Shown piece by piece: positions 33,666 through 44,592 of a DNA stretch of 64,000 bases (its first letter is position 1; every line of letters starts with the position of its first letter). The translations under genes and the position numbers were made by a program. The stretch is taken from assembly GCF_900604385.1 (NCBI RefSeq), contig NZ_LR027382.1, forward strand, positions 2,643,001-2,707,000, read 5' to 3'. Origin of the DNA: Alistipes megaguti. Lineage in GTDB: Bacteria > Bacteroidota > Bacteroidia > Bacteroidales > Rikenellaceae. The notes beneath the pieces are model-generated. The model worked only from the letters and a program-made list of their open reading frames with translations. It did not search any database and was not told where the DNA came from.

Positions 33666-36600
33666 TCAGTTTATGGAGTTCAACAAATCAATTTTGTCCT
33701 CGTTGACCAGCTTGAGGATCAGCTCGCCGAAGAGCGTGTTCTGCCAGGCGAACCACGGTCGGGTGAAATTCGCGGCGTCGTGGCGCGAGAAGGACTCGTG
33801 CATGAAGCCCGTGCCGGCATCGGTGGTCATCAGGGCGACGATGCAGTCGCGGATCTCCCGGTCGTCGGTCGAGGTGAAGGCCCGCATCATGATGCTCATC
33901 GGCCAGATCATCTCCACGCCGATGTGCGGACCGCCGATCCCCTCGCCGGCCTCACCGCGCCAGAAGTAGGGATTCGCCTCGCTCCAGACGAAGCGCCGCG
34001 TATTCTCGTAGACGGGATCCGTGCGCTCGACGTCGCCCAGATAGGACATCGCCAGCAGCGACGGCACGTTGGCATCGTCCATCAGCTGCACGCTGCCGAA
34101 GCCGTCGACCTCGAAGGCGTAGATCCGTCCGTATTCCGGGTGTTCGACCACGGCATACTTCTGCAGGGCCTCGGCCACCTCGTCGGCCAGTGCCGTGCAC
34201 TCGTCGGCCAGCTCCTTCTCGCCGTTGACCGTTGCGAGAATCTCGGCCGCCTTGCGCAGCGACGTGACGGCCATGAAGTTCGACGGCACGAGGAAGCCGA
34301 AGGTCGTGGCGTCGTCCGACGGCCGGAAGGCCGACACGATCAGCCCGACGGGCTTCACCGGATTGCCGCGTCCGACGTGGCAGCGGGTGTCCAGCTGACG
34401 GTCCGTCACGCGCAGGAAGATGTAGTCGCCGGGCCCCTCCTTCATCTGCTGTTCACGCAGCGTGGCGAGGATGGCCCGCATCGCCCCGACCCAAGCCTCG
34501 TCGAAGACCGACGTGTCGCCCGTCGTCTTCCAGTAGTGATGGGCCAGGCGGATCGGATAGCAGTGCGAATCGATCTCCCACTTGCGCTCGAAAACCCACG
34601 GGCTCTGGGTGTTGCCCGGATAACCGACATCCTCGCCGGCACCCGTCGGGCCGTCGTTGAAGGCGTTGGCATAGGGGTCGATCGCAATGAGCCGCATCTG
34701 TTGGCGGATGACACCGGCGATCATCTTCTGCAGTTTCGGGTCGCGCGGGCAGAGCTGCACGTAGGGCCATACCTGGGCTCCCGAGTCGCGGAGCCACATG
34801 GCCGGGATGTCGCCCGTATAGACATAGGTCGAGGGGTTGCCCTCCTCGTCCTCGCGGTAGTGAACCGTCGTGTCGAGCGTGTTGGGGAAGCAGTTGGCGA
34901 ACATCCAGCGCAGACGTTCGTTGGTCAGCAGACCGCACACGCGGGCGATCTCCTCTTCAACGGCTTCCGACTTAAAAAGTCGTTCCCCCTCCGCAGGGCG
35001 CTGGTCGGCATACGTCTCCGGCTCGTCGGCGCAGTACCAGACTTTGGGCTCCGAACCCATCTCGAAGACGAGCCTGCCGCCCTTCATCACGTCCGTATGC
35101 GAGATCCACCCTTTCGTGTAGGGCTGGTCGTTGAGCCATACGCGCTGGATGTAGCGGTTTTCGGCCGAAAGGTTGCGGGCCTCGACGGTGAAGACTCCGC
35201 CCGGCACCCGAATCTCGGCCCGGTCGAACAGCGGAGCTCCGAACCAGTAGCGGCCTCCGGCCGGCTCGACCTCGTACATGCCCAGCGACGAGAGAACGTA
35301 CCAGGCCGACATCTGCCCTACGTCCTCGTTGCCCGAGAGTCCGTCGGGTTGGTCGTGGTAGAGCGTCGTCAGCACCTCGCGCACCCGGTCGGCCGTCTTC
35401 CACGGCTGGCCCAGCATCGTGTAGAGGTAGAGGATGTGGTGGCTCGGCTCGTTGCCGTGGGCATACTGACCGATCAGGCCCGTGATGTCGGGCGAGGTGG
35501 CGTCGCCGTGGATGAGGGAGCTGACCGTAAAGAGCGAATCGAGCTTTTCGAGCATCCGCGCCCGGCTTCCGAAACACCCCTCGAGCCCCTTGACGTCGTG
35601 CGGGGCAAGCCACGTATACTGCCAGGCATTGCCTTCGCAGTAGTCGTCGGCGCGGTGCGTCGAGGCGAACGGATTGAACGGCGTGCGCCATCCGCCGCGG
35701 CTGTCGCGCCCGCGCATGAAGCCCGTTGAAGGGTCGAAGTAGTGGCGGTACGAGTGGCTGCGCTTCGTGAAGTAGGCTTCGTCCTCCTCCTTGCCCAGCG
35801 CCTTGGCTGCGCGGGCGGCGGCTCCGTCGGCCAGCGCATACTCCATGTCGTAGGCCACGGCCTCGTTGAACAGATCACACGGAATGTAGCCGAACTTCAT
35901 GCGTAGACCGTTGCCGCGGTCGGGATTCATCGCCGTCTTGCGGATGGCCTCGAAGGCGTGCTCACGGTCGAAGCCCCCGATTCCCTTGACGATGGCGTCG
36001 GCCACCACGGGGATTCCCGGGTTGCCCACCATGCAGTCCGTCTCGTTGCCCCAGAGGTGCCAGACCGGAAGACGGCCCTGTTCGTCGGCAATGGCCAGCA
36101 TCGTGTTGATGATGTCCGGCATGCGGTCCGGATGGAGCAGCGTCATCAGCGGCATGGCCGTGCGGTAGGTATCCCACAGTGAGAAGGTCGTGTAGGTCGT
36201 GTAGCCGGGGTTTTCGTGCACCTGGCCGTCGGCTCCGCGGTAGTCGCCGTTGGCGTCGCAGAACTCCGACGGGGCCACCATCGTGTGGTAGAGCGCCGTG
36301 TAGAAGATCCGCTTCGCGGTCTCGTCCGGGGTTGAGATCTTCACCCGCGAGAGCTCCTCGTTCCAGGCGGCATCGGCCGCCGCAGCGACGGCTTCGAAAT
36401 CCCACCCCGGGAGTTCGGCCGCCAGGTTCGCCTCCGCACCCTCGATGCTTACGGGCGACAGGGCCACCTTCACAAGCAATTGTTCGCCCTCCGCCGTGTC
36501 GAAATCCACACGGGCATAACGGGCGTTGACCCGGGGCATCTTGGAATCGTCCAACTCACCCGGCTGCAGGTAGGTAATCGCTTTGGCAGGCTTCGAGAAC

Positions 36601-37253
36601 TCGGCCACGAAATAGACCCGCTGGTCCTTGGCCCACCCTTCCGAGTAACGCCAGCCGCAGATACGCGTACTGTCGTCCGAGAAGCGGAAACCTGTCTCGG
36701 TGGCCTTGTCCCAGCAGCCGCCGTTCTCGAGGTCGAAGACCACGGCGGCATCCTCCGCTGCGGGGAAGGTGTAGCGGTGCAGACCGACACGCGACGTGGC
36801 GGTCATCTCGGCCTTGACGCCGTAACGCAGGAGCGGCACCGAGTAGTAGCCCGGACGGACCACCTCTTTCGTGCGGTCGGCATAGGACCAGAGGCCCGAG
36901 GCGGGATCCTCCTCCGTGCCGCGGGCACAGACGACCTCTCCGACGACGGGCATCAGCGTCACGTCAAAGAGGTCCCCGATTCCCGTACCGCTGAGGTGCG
37001 TGTGCGAGAAGCCGATCACCGTTGAGTCCGAAGCGTGGTAGCCCGAGACCCAGTCCCACTCCTGCGGGATGCTCGTCGGGCCCACCTGTACGAGTCCGAA
37101 CGGAACGTTGGCGCCGACGAAGACGTGTCCGTGGCCGCCGGTTCCGATTTTGGGGTCGACCCAGCGGGTCAGACTCTCCGCGGGTTGTGGCTGTGAGCAG
37201 GCGGCCAGCAGGACGGCAAATGCCGCTGTGCTCAGCAAGTGTGTGATTCTCAT
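33666..37253 (-). CDS. GH92-GH125 fusion: two exo-alpha-mannosidases in one lipoprotein
   Basis: 1195 residues with lipobox LAAC (about residue 19). Residues about 25-745 are a complete GH92 module (WVDPKIGTGGHGHVFVGANV, FSLWDTYRTAMPLMTLLHPD, YCEGNAWQYTWLAPHDVKGL, EDVGQMSAWYVLSSLGMYEV). Residues about 760-1195 are a complete GH125 module (LRWMFANCFPNTLDTTV, IPAMWLRDSGAQVWPY, KWEIDSHCYPIRLAHHYWK, GVEMIWPMSIMMRAF, FMHESFSRHDAANFTRPWFA). GH125 enzymes are exo-alpha-1,6-mannosidases. The two are usually separate genes; joining them would let one surface or periplasmic protein trim 1,2/1,3 and 1,6 branches of N-glycans. The start overlaps the upstream stop by four bases. Confidence 0.93.
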   Translation of the reverse strand: MRITHLLSTAAFAVLLAACSQPQPAESLTRWVDPKIGTGGHGHVFVGANVPFGLVQVGPTSIPQEWDWVSGYHASDSTVIGFSHTHLSGTGIGDLFDVTLMPVVGEVVCARGTEEDPASGLWSYADRTKEVVRPGYYSVPLLRYGVKAEMTATSRVGLHRYTFPAAEDAAVVFDLENGGCWDKATETGFRFSDDSTRICGWRYSEGWAKDQRVYFVAEFSKPAKAITYLQPGELDDSKMPRVNARYARVDFDTAEGEQLLVKVALSPVSIEGAEANLAAELPGWDFEAVAAAADAAWNEELSRVKISTPDETAKRIFYTALYHTMVAPSEFCDANGDYRGADGQVHENPGYTTYTTFSLWDTYRTAMPLMTLLHPDRMPDIINTMLAIADEQGRLPVWHLWGNETDCMVGNPGIPVVADAIVKGIGGFDREHAFEAIRKTAMNPDRGNGLRMKFGYIPCDLFNEAVAYDMEYALADGAAARAAKALGKEEDEAYFTKRSHSYRHYFDPSTGFMRGRDSRGGWRTPFNPFASTHRADDYCEGNAWQYTWLAPHDVKGLEGCFGSRARMLEKLDSLFTVSSLIHGDATSPDITGLIGQYAHGNEPSHHILYLYTMLGQPWKTADRVREVLTTLYHDQPDGLSGNEDVGQMSAWYVLSSLGMYEVEPAGGRYWFGAPLFDRAEIRVPGGVFTVEARNLSAENRYIQRVWLNDQPYTKGWISHTDVMKGGRLVFEMGSEPKVWYCADEPETYADQRPAEGERLFKSEAVEEEIARVCGLLTNERLRWMFANCFPNTLDTTVHYREDEEGNPSTYVYTGDIPAMWLRDSGAQVWPYVQLCPRDPKLQKMIAGVIRQQMRLIAIDPYANAFNDGPTGAGEDVGYPGNTQSPWVFERKWEIDSHCYPIRLAHHYWKTTGDTSVFDEAWVGAMRAILATLREQQMKEGPGDYIFLRVTDRQLDTRCHVGRGNPVKPVGLIVSAFRPSDDATTFGFLVPSNFMAVTSLRKAAEILATVNGEKELADECTALADEVAEALQKYAVVEHPEYGRIYAFEVDGFGSVQLMDDANVPSLLAMSYLGDVERTDPVYENTRRFVWSEANPYFWRGEAGEGIGGPHIGVEMIWPMSIMMRAFTSTDDREIRDCIVALMTTDAGTGFMHESFSRHDAANFTRPWFAWQNTLFGELILKLVNEDKIDLLNSIN

Positions 37254-39508
37254 TGATGTTTCGAGTTTTGAAGTTCAAGGGTCAGTTGACCGCCGCGCAG
37301 CAGTTCGTCGTGGTCCACGCGGTAGGTCGTCAGGGGTTTGCCGCCGAGTGTCATGCGGCGGATGTATCCTTCGCCGCGCTTCTCGATCGTCAGCACGCCC
37401 TGCGGCGTGTCGATCTCGGCCCGGTCGAACGTCGGAGTGGTGATCGTGTAGGCCGGCTCGCCCGGGCAGTCGGGATAGAAGCCCAGCATGGTGAAGACGG
37501 CCCAGGCCGACATTGTTCCCGTGTCGTCGTTGCCCGGGATGCCGTCGGGCTTGACGGTGAAGTATTTGTCGAGCAGCCGCCGAGTTTCCCGCTGCGTGCG
37601 CCACGCCTCGCCGGGGAAGCGGCTGAAGAGATAGGCATAGGCGATGTCGGGCTCGTTGGCCGGGTCGTAGTGTCCCTCGTCGAAGACCGCCTGCAGCTTC
37701 TCGACGAAGCGTTTGCGGCCGCCCATCAACTTTACGAGCCCCTCGACATCGTGCGGCACATAGAACGTATAGTTCCAGGCCGATCCTTCGTGGAAGCCGG
37801 GTGCCGTCGAAAAGTTCTCGCCGGCCTTCGGATCAAACGGCGTGAGGAACGTGCCGTCCCCGTTGATCGGACGCAGCGTGCCGTACTCCTTGTCGTAGTA
37901 GTGGCGGTACCCGAGCGAGCGCTGGCGGAACATCTGCGCATCCTCCCGGTGACCGAGTGAATCGGCCAGCCGGGCCAGTGCCGCGTCGGCCACGTAGTAC
38001 TCCAGGGCGTGCGAGACCGAGAGGTCACCCGCAAGATCCTGCGAGTAGACTCCCAGCGGAATGTAGCCCCGCTCGATGTAGGGGTCGATATCGGGCCGCA
38101 GGGGGTTCTGCGCGCCGGGCGTGGTGGCCGACTTGCGGAAAGCGGCATAGGCCGCCTCGATGTCGTAATCGCGCAGCCCCTTCATCCACGTGTCGACGAT
38201 CACCGGAATGGCCGGGTCGCCCTCCATCGTGAAGGTCTCGCGGCCGTAGAGCTCCCAGCGGGGCATCCAACCCCACTCGCGCGAGATGTCGATCATCGAG
38301 CGCACCATCTCCACCTGCCGCTCGGGATAGACCAGCGTCAGCAGCTGGTGGACGTTGCGGTAGGTGTCCCACAGCGAGAAGACCGTATAGCGGTCGCCCG
38401 ACGTGACGCCCACGCGACCCGAGTGCTCCATTAAGGGGTACTCGCCGTTGACGTCGTTCAGGAGGTTCGGGTGGATCAGCACATGGTAGAGCGCCGTGTA
38501 GAAGACCTTGCGCTGGTCGTCCGTGCCGCCCTCGACGCGGATGCGCCCCAGATCGGCATTCCAGCGGGATCGGGCCGCGGTGCGGATCGCATCGAAGGTC
38601 GCCCCGTCCGGTTGCTCGGCCTCCAGATTGAGCCGGGCGTTCTCCATCGAGACATACGAGATACCCATCCGCACCTCGATCTGCTCGCCCGCCGCGAGGT
38701 CGTCGTACGTGAACCAGTAGCCGATGTCGTCGCCTGCCATCTCGCAGCCGTATTCGTTATAGAACTTGTAGCGGCCGTTATCGGGCGTCCATTCGGCCTC
38801 GACGCCCGTCATCGGGCGCTGCTTTTTCCAGTAGCCCGCAGCCCGCGGCGCCTTCGAGACCCGCAGCACGAAGTAGACCGGGAAGACCTTTTGCGGGTTG
38901 TAGCAGAAGGTGCCGAGCAGCTTCATGCCCTCGATCTCCGTATCGCTCACGCGGCGCACCATGGCCCCCGATTCGTTCGTGAGCCCCTCGCCCAGATTCA
39001 GCAGCAGGTTGCCCTTGCCTTCGGGGAACGTATAGCGTTCGACCGACGTGCGGGCCGTGGCCGTGGCTTCGGCCCGAATGCCGTATTTCGAGAGGCTCAC
39101 GGCGTAGTAGCCCGGCGAGGCCACCTCGTCGCTGTACTCCGAGCCGTATTCGCGGTAGTCGGGGCGCAGTTCGCCCGTCGTGGCCATTGTCAGCAGCGAT
39201 CCCATGTCGGGACATCCTACGCCGCTCAGCGCTCCGTGGGCGAAACCCGTGAAGAACTTGTTGTGGAATTCGTAGGGGGTCGACCACCAGCGGGCATCCT
39301 TGTCATAAACGTTCTTGTCGGAGCCCATGACGTTGAACGGCACCACGGCCATCATGCCGTTCGGAAGGACGGCACCGGGATTCGTGGCTCCGAAGTTGGT
39401 GGTTCCGATGAAGGGGTCGACCCATGCCGCCGGTTCCGCACCCTGTGCCTGGGTGCGGAAAAAGGCTGCGGCGAGCGCAGCCAGTATGAGCGTTCGTCGC
39501 AGCAACAT
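37250..39508 (-). CDS. GH92 alpha-mannosidase, secreted
   Basis: The start at 39508 is chosen because it overlaps the GH130 stop (TGATG) and begins a signal peptide (MLLRRTLILAALAAAFFRTQ, cleavage near AQG); the longer frame reads through GH130. It encodes 752 residues. GH92 markers are WVDPFIGTTNFGATNPGAVL, FSLWDTYRNVHQLLTLVYPE, HEGSAWNYTFYVPHDVEGLV and GNDDTGTMSAWAVFTMLGFY. No lipobox is seen, so it is probably soluble in the periplasm. The sequence differs clearly from the other two GH92 modules of the operon (AWNYTF instead of AWxYTW), suggesting another linkage preference. Confidence 0.95.
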   Translation of the reverse strand: MLLRRTLILAALAAAFFRTQAQGAEPAAWVDPFIGTTNFGATNPGAVLPNGMMAVVPFNVMGSDKNVYDKDARWWSTPYEFHNKFFTGFAHGALSGVGCPDMGSLLTMATTGELRPDYREYGSEYSDEVASPGYYAVSLSKYGIRAEATATARTSVERYTFPEGKGNLLLNLGEGLTNESGAMVRRVSDTEIEGMKLLGTFCYNPQKVFPVYFVLRVSKAPRAAGYWKKQRPMTGVEAEWTPDNGRYKFYNEYGCEMAGDDIGYWFTYDDLAAGEQIEVRMGISYVSMENARLNLEAEQPDGATFDAIRTAARSRWNADLGRIRVEGGTDDQRKVFYTALYHVLIHPNLLNDVNGEYPLMEHSGRVGVTSGDRYTVFSLWDTYRNVHQLLTLVYPERQVEMVRSMIDISREWGWMPRWELYGRETFTMEGDPAIPVIVDTWMKGLRDYDIEAAYAAFRKSATTPGAQNPLRPDIDPYIERGYIPLGVYSQDLAGDLSVSHALEYYVADAALARLADSLGHREDAQMFRQRSLGYRHYYDKEYGTLRPINGDGTFLTPFDPKAGENFSTAPGFHEGSAWNYTFYVPHDVEGLVKLMGGRKRFVEKLQAVFDEGHYDPANEPDIAYAYLFSRFPGEAWRTQRETRRLLDKYFTVKPDGIPGNDDTGTMSAWAVFTMLGFYPDCPGEPAYTITTPTFDRAEIDTPQGVLTIEKRGEGYIRRMTLGGKPLTTYRVDHDELLRGGQLTLELQNSKHQ

Positions 39509-40515
39509 CAGAGGATCGAGTTTTTCTTCGTGAATTCGATGATCTCGGGGATGTATCCGAAGGCAAGCCCGGTGACCGTATCGGCGCATCCGTAGTAGAC
39601 GGCCACGCGCCCCGTTGCGGGGTCGTGCAGCGCCGCGCAGGGGAACGTGACGTTCGGCACGTCGCCCATGCACTCGTACGTCTCGCGCGGCGAGATCAGA
39701 TACGGGCCGCTGCGGGCCAGCACCTTCCACGGCTGGTCGAGGTCGAGCAGCGCCGAGCCGAAGGCGTAGACGTAGCCGTTGCATGAGCGCAGCACGCCGT
39801 GGTAGAACAGCAGCCACCCCTCGGATGTTTCGATCGGAATCGGGCCGGCGCCGATCTTCATGCACTGCCAGGCCGAAACCTCGAACGCCGCGGGCGACAT
39901 CACATGACGGTGGTGTCCCCAGAACTCCAGATCGGGGCTCTCCGAATAGAAGATGTCGCCGAAGGGCGTATGGCCCGTGTCGCTCGGACGCGACAGCATG
40001 GCGAAGCGGCCGTTGATCTTGCGCGGGAACATCACGCCGTTGCGGTTATAGGGCAGGAAGGCGTTTTCCAGCTGGTGGAACGTCTCGAAGTCGTCGGTCC
40101 AGGCCACGCCGATCGTCGGACCGTGGTAGCCGTTGCACCACGTTACGTAGTACTTGTCGTCGATCTTTGCCACGCGCGGGTCGTAGCCGTAGACCCACTC
40201 GCCCACTTCGGGATCGGCCCCTTCGAGATGGAAATCCTCCTCCTGGATGTCCCACTTCATGCCGTCCACGGAGAAGCCCGCGTGGATGCGCATGCGGCGG
40301 TTCGTATCGTCGCAGCGGAAGACGCCGGCGAAGTTGTACTTGCCCTTCTTGAAGGGCACGACGGCCGAGTTGAAGATCGAGTTGGAGGTCGAAAGGGCAT
40401 GACGGCCGATGATCGGGTTGGCCGAATAACGCCACATGACTTCGTTCGACCCTGCGGGACGCTCCTCCCAGGGCATGTCCGGAAGTGCCGGACCCGCAAT
40501 TTTCAGATGATCCAT
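39508..40515 (-). CDS. GH130 mannoside phosphorylase
   Basis: A 335-residue, five-bladed propeller enzyme without signal peptide, so cytoplasmic. GH130 markers are WRYSANPIIGRHALSTSNSI, FNSAVVPFKKGKYNFAGVFR, YGYDPRVAKIDDKYYVTW, the KIGAGPIPIETSEGWLLFYH block and YYGCADTVTGLAFGYI. GH130 enzymes split beta-mannosides with phosphate, giving mannose-1-phosphate. With three GH92/GH125 alpha-mannosidases downstream, the likely substrate is Man-beta-1,4-GlcNAc from the N-glycan core, as in the Bacteroides GH130_2 enzymes; this is inferred from context. It is the first gene of the operon. Confidence 0.9.
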   Translation of the reverse strand: MDHLKIAGPALPDMPWEERPAGSNEVMWRYSANPIIGRHALSTSNSIFNSAVVPFKKGKYNFAGVFRCDDTNRRMRIHAGFSVDGMKWDIQEEDFHLEGADPEVGEWVYGYDPRVAKIDDKYYVTWCNGYHGPTIGVAWTDDFETFHQLENAFLPYNRNGVMFPRKINGRFAMLSRPSDTGHTPFGDIFYSESPDLEFWGHHRHVMSPAAFEVSAWQCMKIGAGPIPIETSEGWLLFYHGVLRSCNGYVYAFGSALLDLDQPWKVLARSGPYLISPRETYECMGDVPNVTFPCAALHDPATGRVAVYYGCADTVTGLAFGYIPEIIEFTKKNSIL

Positions 40516-40557
40516 TGATTCAGATTTTTGAGTGTTTCAGTGTCTCTACGGTTTGGG

Positions 40558-40608
40558 GATTCCGGGCCTGTGGGCCTGGAATCGGGATTCGGGTTTACGG
40601 GCCCGAAT
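40558..40608 (-). other. Two consecutive hairpins in the GH130 leader
   Basis: Hairpin 1 (40558-40583): GATTCC, wobble, GGCC, loop TGTG, GGCC, GGAATC. Hairpin 2 (40587-40608): ATTCGGG, 8-base loop, CCCGAAT. Both lie between the -7 element and the ATG. No T run follows on the transcribed strand, so they do not look like a terminator. Confidence 0.5.
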
Positions 40609-40615
40609 TTCAGCC

Positions 40616-40623
40616 CAAAAGTA
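40616..40623 (-). promoter_or_regulatory. -7 element of the GH130-GH92 operon
   Basis: TACTTTTG on the minus strand, with GTTG 20 bases further upstream (40644-40647) as a weak -33 element. The leader is about 95 bases. Confidence 0.5.
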
Positions 40624-40709
40624 GGCAATTTCTTCAAGATATACAACCTCCGGCCCGATGAATTGTTAAAAAATTCACAATTCGACCTCTTCCCTGCCGC
40701 CGGCTCACG

Positions 40710-40750
40710 AAAAAGGCGTCGGCGGATCTGATGCGACCCGCCGACGCCCT
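40710..40750 (-). terminator. Terminator of the ATP synthase operon
   Basis: The 11-bp perfect GC-rich stem GGCGTCGGCGG / CCGCCGACGCC (40715-40725 with 40738-40748) is followed on the minus strand by TTTTTCG. It lies 30 bases after the atpG stop. Confidence 0.9.
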
Positions 40751-40779
40751 TGGAAGATGCGCAGCCCGTTTTCGGGCGC

Positions 40780-41646
40780 CTAATCGGCCTGCCCGATGTC
40801 GGCCAGCTCGTTGGTGATGGCCTGCTGACGCTGTTTGTTGTAGAAGAGTTTCAACTCGTCGAGCAGCTCCTGGGCATTGTCCGAGGCGGTCTGCATGGCC
40901 ACCGTACGGGCGGCGTGTTCGGCCGTGGCGCTGTCGAGCAGCACCTCGTACATGCGGGTGCGGACCGCGAGCGGCAGCAGTTCACGGAGCAGTTCGCGGG
41001 GCGACGGCTCGCAGATGTAGTCCGCTTCGGAAAGCGTCTGCCCCTCGCCCGGACGTGCCTCCAGCGGAAGCAGTGTCTCGCTGCGGGGCGTCTGGCGGCT
41101 CATCGAAGCGTAGTGGTTGTAGACCAGCACCACGCGGTCGACTCTCCCCGCTTCGAAGTCCTCCATCAGCCGGTCGGCCAGGCGAACCGCTCCCGCATAG
41201 TCGTGATGACCCGAGAGGGTGTGGAACGAGTCGTTGAACGTCAAGCCGCTCTTGCGGACATGGGCCAGCATCTTCTCCCCCACGGGCCACACCTCGATCT
41301 GCTGAAATCCCTCACCGCGCAGCGCTTCGAGCGTGTGTTCCAACTGCCGGATGGCCTCGGCGTTGAATCCTCCGCAGAGCGATCCGTCCGAAGCCACGGC
41401 CACGACGACGGCCCGCTGCTGCAGTTTGTGGGGCAGCGTCAGCGGTGATTCGATCTGCTCCTCGTCGGCATAGCGGAACAACGCCTCGGTGATCGCGCCC
41501 AGCTGGCGTTCGTAGACGGCCAGCGCCTCGGCCTCCGACTGCACGTGGTGCAGTTTGGCCGATGCGACCATCTTCATCGCCGAAGTGATCTTCAGCGTGC
41601 CGCCCACCGAGGCGATCCGGGCCTTGATCTCTTTGAGCGCAGCCAT
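40780..41646 (-). CDS. atpG: ATP synthase subunit gamma
   Basis: 288 residues. The conserved N-terminal helix (MAALKEIKARIASVGGTLKI, TSAMKMVASAKL) and C-terminal helix (AMQTASDNAQELLDELKLFY, then NKQRQQAITNEL) form the rotating coiled coil inside F1; the middle is the Rossmann-like lobe. It is last in the eight-gene operon, 4 bases after atpA, and is followed by a strong terminator. Confidence 0.97.
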   Translation of the reverse strand: MAALKEIKARIASVGGTLKITSAMKMVASAKLHHVQSEAEALAVYERQLGAITEALFRYADEEQIESPLTLPHKLQQRAVVVAVASDGSLCGGFNAEAIRQLEHTLEALRGEGFQQIEVWPVGEKMLAHVRKSGLTFNDSFHTLSGHHDYAGAVRLADRLMEDFEAGRVDRVVLVYNHYASMSRQTPRSETLLPLEARPGEGQTLSEADYICEPSPRELLRELLPLAVRTRMYEVLLDSATAEHAARTVAMQTASDNAQELLDELKLFYNKQRQQAITNELADIGQAD

Positions 41647-41650
41647 GACC

Positions 41651-43242
<1,592 letters not shown>

Positions 43243-43246
<4 letters not shown>

Positions 43247-43800
43247 ATCTTTCTTTCGGGCAGTCTGCCCAGTTTCTGTTCTACGCGGCGAAGTTGCGTG
43301 GCGATGCTGGCATCCAGCAGACGGTCGTCGATGCGGAAGCGGAATCCGCCGATGAGCGACGGATCGACCTTGCGGTGGACGCGGACCTCGCGGCTGTGCG
43401 TGACAGTGCCGACATTGTCCGAGAGCCGTTTGACGAAGTCACCGTCGACCTCGGCGGCCGTCGTGAGCGTCATGTCGACGATGCCGCAGCGCTGCTTGTA
43501 GATGCCGACGAAGGCCGGCAGCATGAAGCAGAGCCACTTTTCGCGGTGATGGCGGATGACCAGCCGCAGGAAACCCTCCAGCGAAGCCGAAAGTTCGTGA
43601 TCGAAGGCCTTGCGCACGACATCGAGCTTTGCGTCGGCCGTCAGGACCGGCGAGGTGAGCACCTCGCGGAGTTCCATACGGCCGTTGTAGGCTTTGATGA
43701 ACGCTTCGGCCTCTTCGGCCACCCGTTTCATCTCACCCTTCGATTCGGCAAAGTCGGCCAGGGCCCGGGCATAGCGGCGGGCGATCAATCCGGTGTCCAT
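43243..43800 (-). CDS. atpH: ATP synthase subunit delta
   Basis: 185 residues of the OSCP/delta family that links F1 to the b-subunit stalk. It has the N-terminal helical domain (IARRYARALADFAESKGEMK) and the C-terminal segment typical of the family (RVHRKVDPSLIGGFRFRIDD). It overlaps atpF upstream by 16 bases and atpA downstream by four. Confidence 0.95.
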
Positions 43801-44303
43801 GTCTTGCGGTTTTTCGGATCGAACTCCTCCATCAGGCGCGAAGCCAGCTGCGTCTGGGCCTCCCGGTTGTCGAGATCCTGGCGCAACATGCGTTCGGTGA
43901 TGGCCACGGCCAGCGCGGCGATCTCCCGTTTGGCATCGGCCAGGATGGCGGCCCGTTCGGTTTCAGCCTGCAGGCGGCTCTTTTCGAGGAGTCGGGCGCC
44001 TTCGCTTTCGGCCTTCTGACGGGCGTCGGCCAGAATCTGTTTGCGTTCGGTGTCGGCCTCCCGCAGGATTTCGTTGCGCCGGACCTCGGCCTCATTGATG
44101 ATCTCACGGCTGCGGGCCTCGAGCGTGGCGCATTTCTGCTCGGCTTCCCGGGCGGCATCGAGCGACGAGTCGATATACTCCTTGCGCGACTCGATGGCCT
44201 TGACGATGACAGGGAAACCGTAGCGGGCCAGCACGACGAGGACCACCACGAAGGCGAGCGTCATCCAGAACAGCAGTCCCGATTCGGGTTGCAGAAGTCC
44301 CAT
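43785..44303 (-). CDS. atpF: ATP synthase subunit b
   Basis: 172 residues. One N-terminal membrane helix (FWMTLAFVVVLVVLARYGFP) is followed by a long charged coiled coil rich in Ala, Glu and Arg, which forms the peripheral stalk. It lies 21 bases after the atpE stop. Confidence 0.96.
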   Translation of the reverse strand: MGLLQPESGLLFWMTLAFVVVLVVLARYGFPVIVKAIESRKEYIDSSLDAAREAEQKCATLEARSREIINEAEVRRNEILREADTERKQILADARQKAESEGARLLEKSRLQAETERAAILADAKREIAALAVAITERMLRQDLDNREAQTQLASRLMEEFDPKNRKTWTPD

Positions 44304-44324
44304 GGCACGTACCGATTTTTGGGA

Positions 44325-44540
44325 TTAGAGTGCCAGGAAGCAGACTACTACGGCGAAGAGGGCAACACCCTCGATCAGGGCCGCAACGATGATCATGTTG
44401 GTACGGATCTTGTCGGCGGCTTCGGGCTGACGGCCGATGGCCTCCATGGCCGAACCTCCGATTTTACCGATACCTAATCCTGCGCCGATGGCGGCCAGAC
44501 CTGCGCCGATTGCAGCGCCCAGAATACCTAAACTTTCCAT
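44325..44540 (-). CDS. atpE: ATP synthase subunit c
   Basis: 71 residues when started at 44540, the standard length; the longer open frame upstream overlaps atpB and is rejected. Two membrane helices flank the polar loop AIGRQPEA. The ion-carrying Glu is in the second helix (AALIEGVAL). Glu is followed by Gly rather than the Ser/Thr of sodium-type rings, so a proton-driven enzyme is the better guess. Confidence 0.96.
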   Translation of the reverse strand: MESLGILGAAIGAGLAAIGAGLGIGKIGGSAMEAIGRQPEAADKIRTNMIIVAALIEGVALFAVVVCFLAL

Positions 44541-44592
44541 AGCTGTTTGAGTTTTTATCAGTTTTTGTTTTGTGAGTCGTTTTCGTATGCGA

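Noticed and set aside
33585..35729. 714-codon open frame on the plus strand
   Set aside because: Antisense shadow of the GH92-GH125 gene, rich in Arg, Val and Gly; GC-rich third positions keep the mirror frame open.
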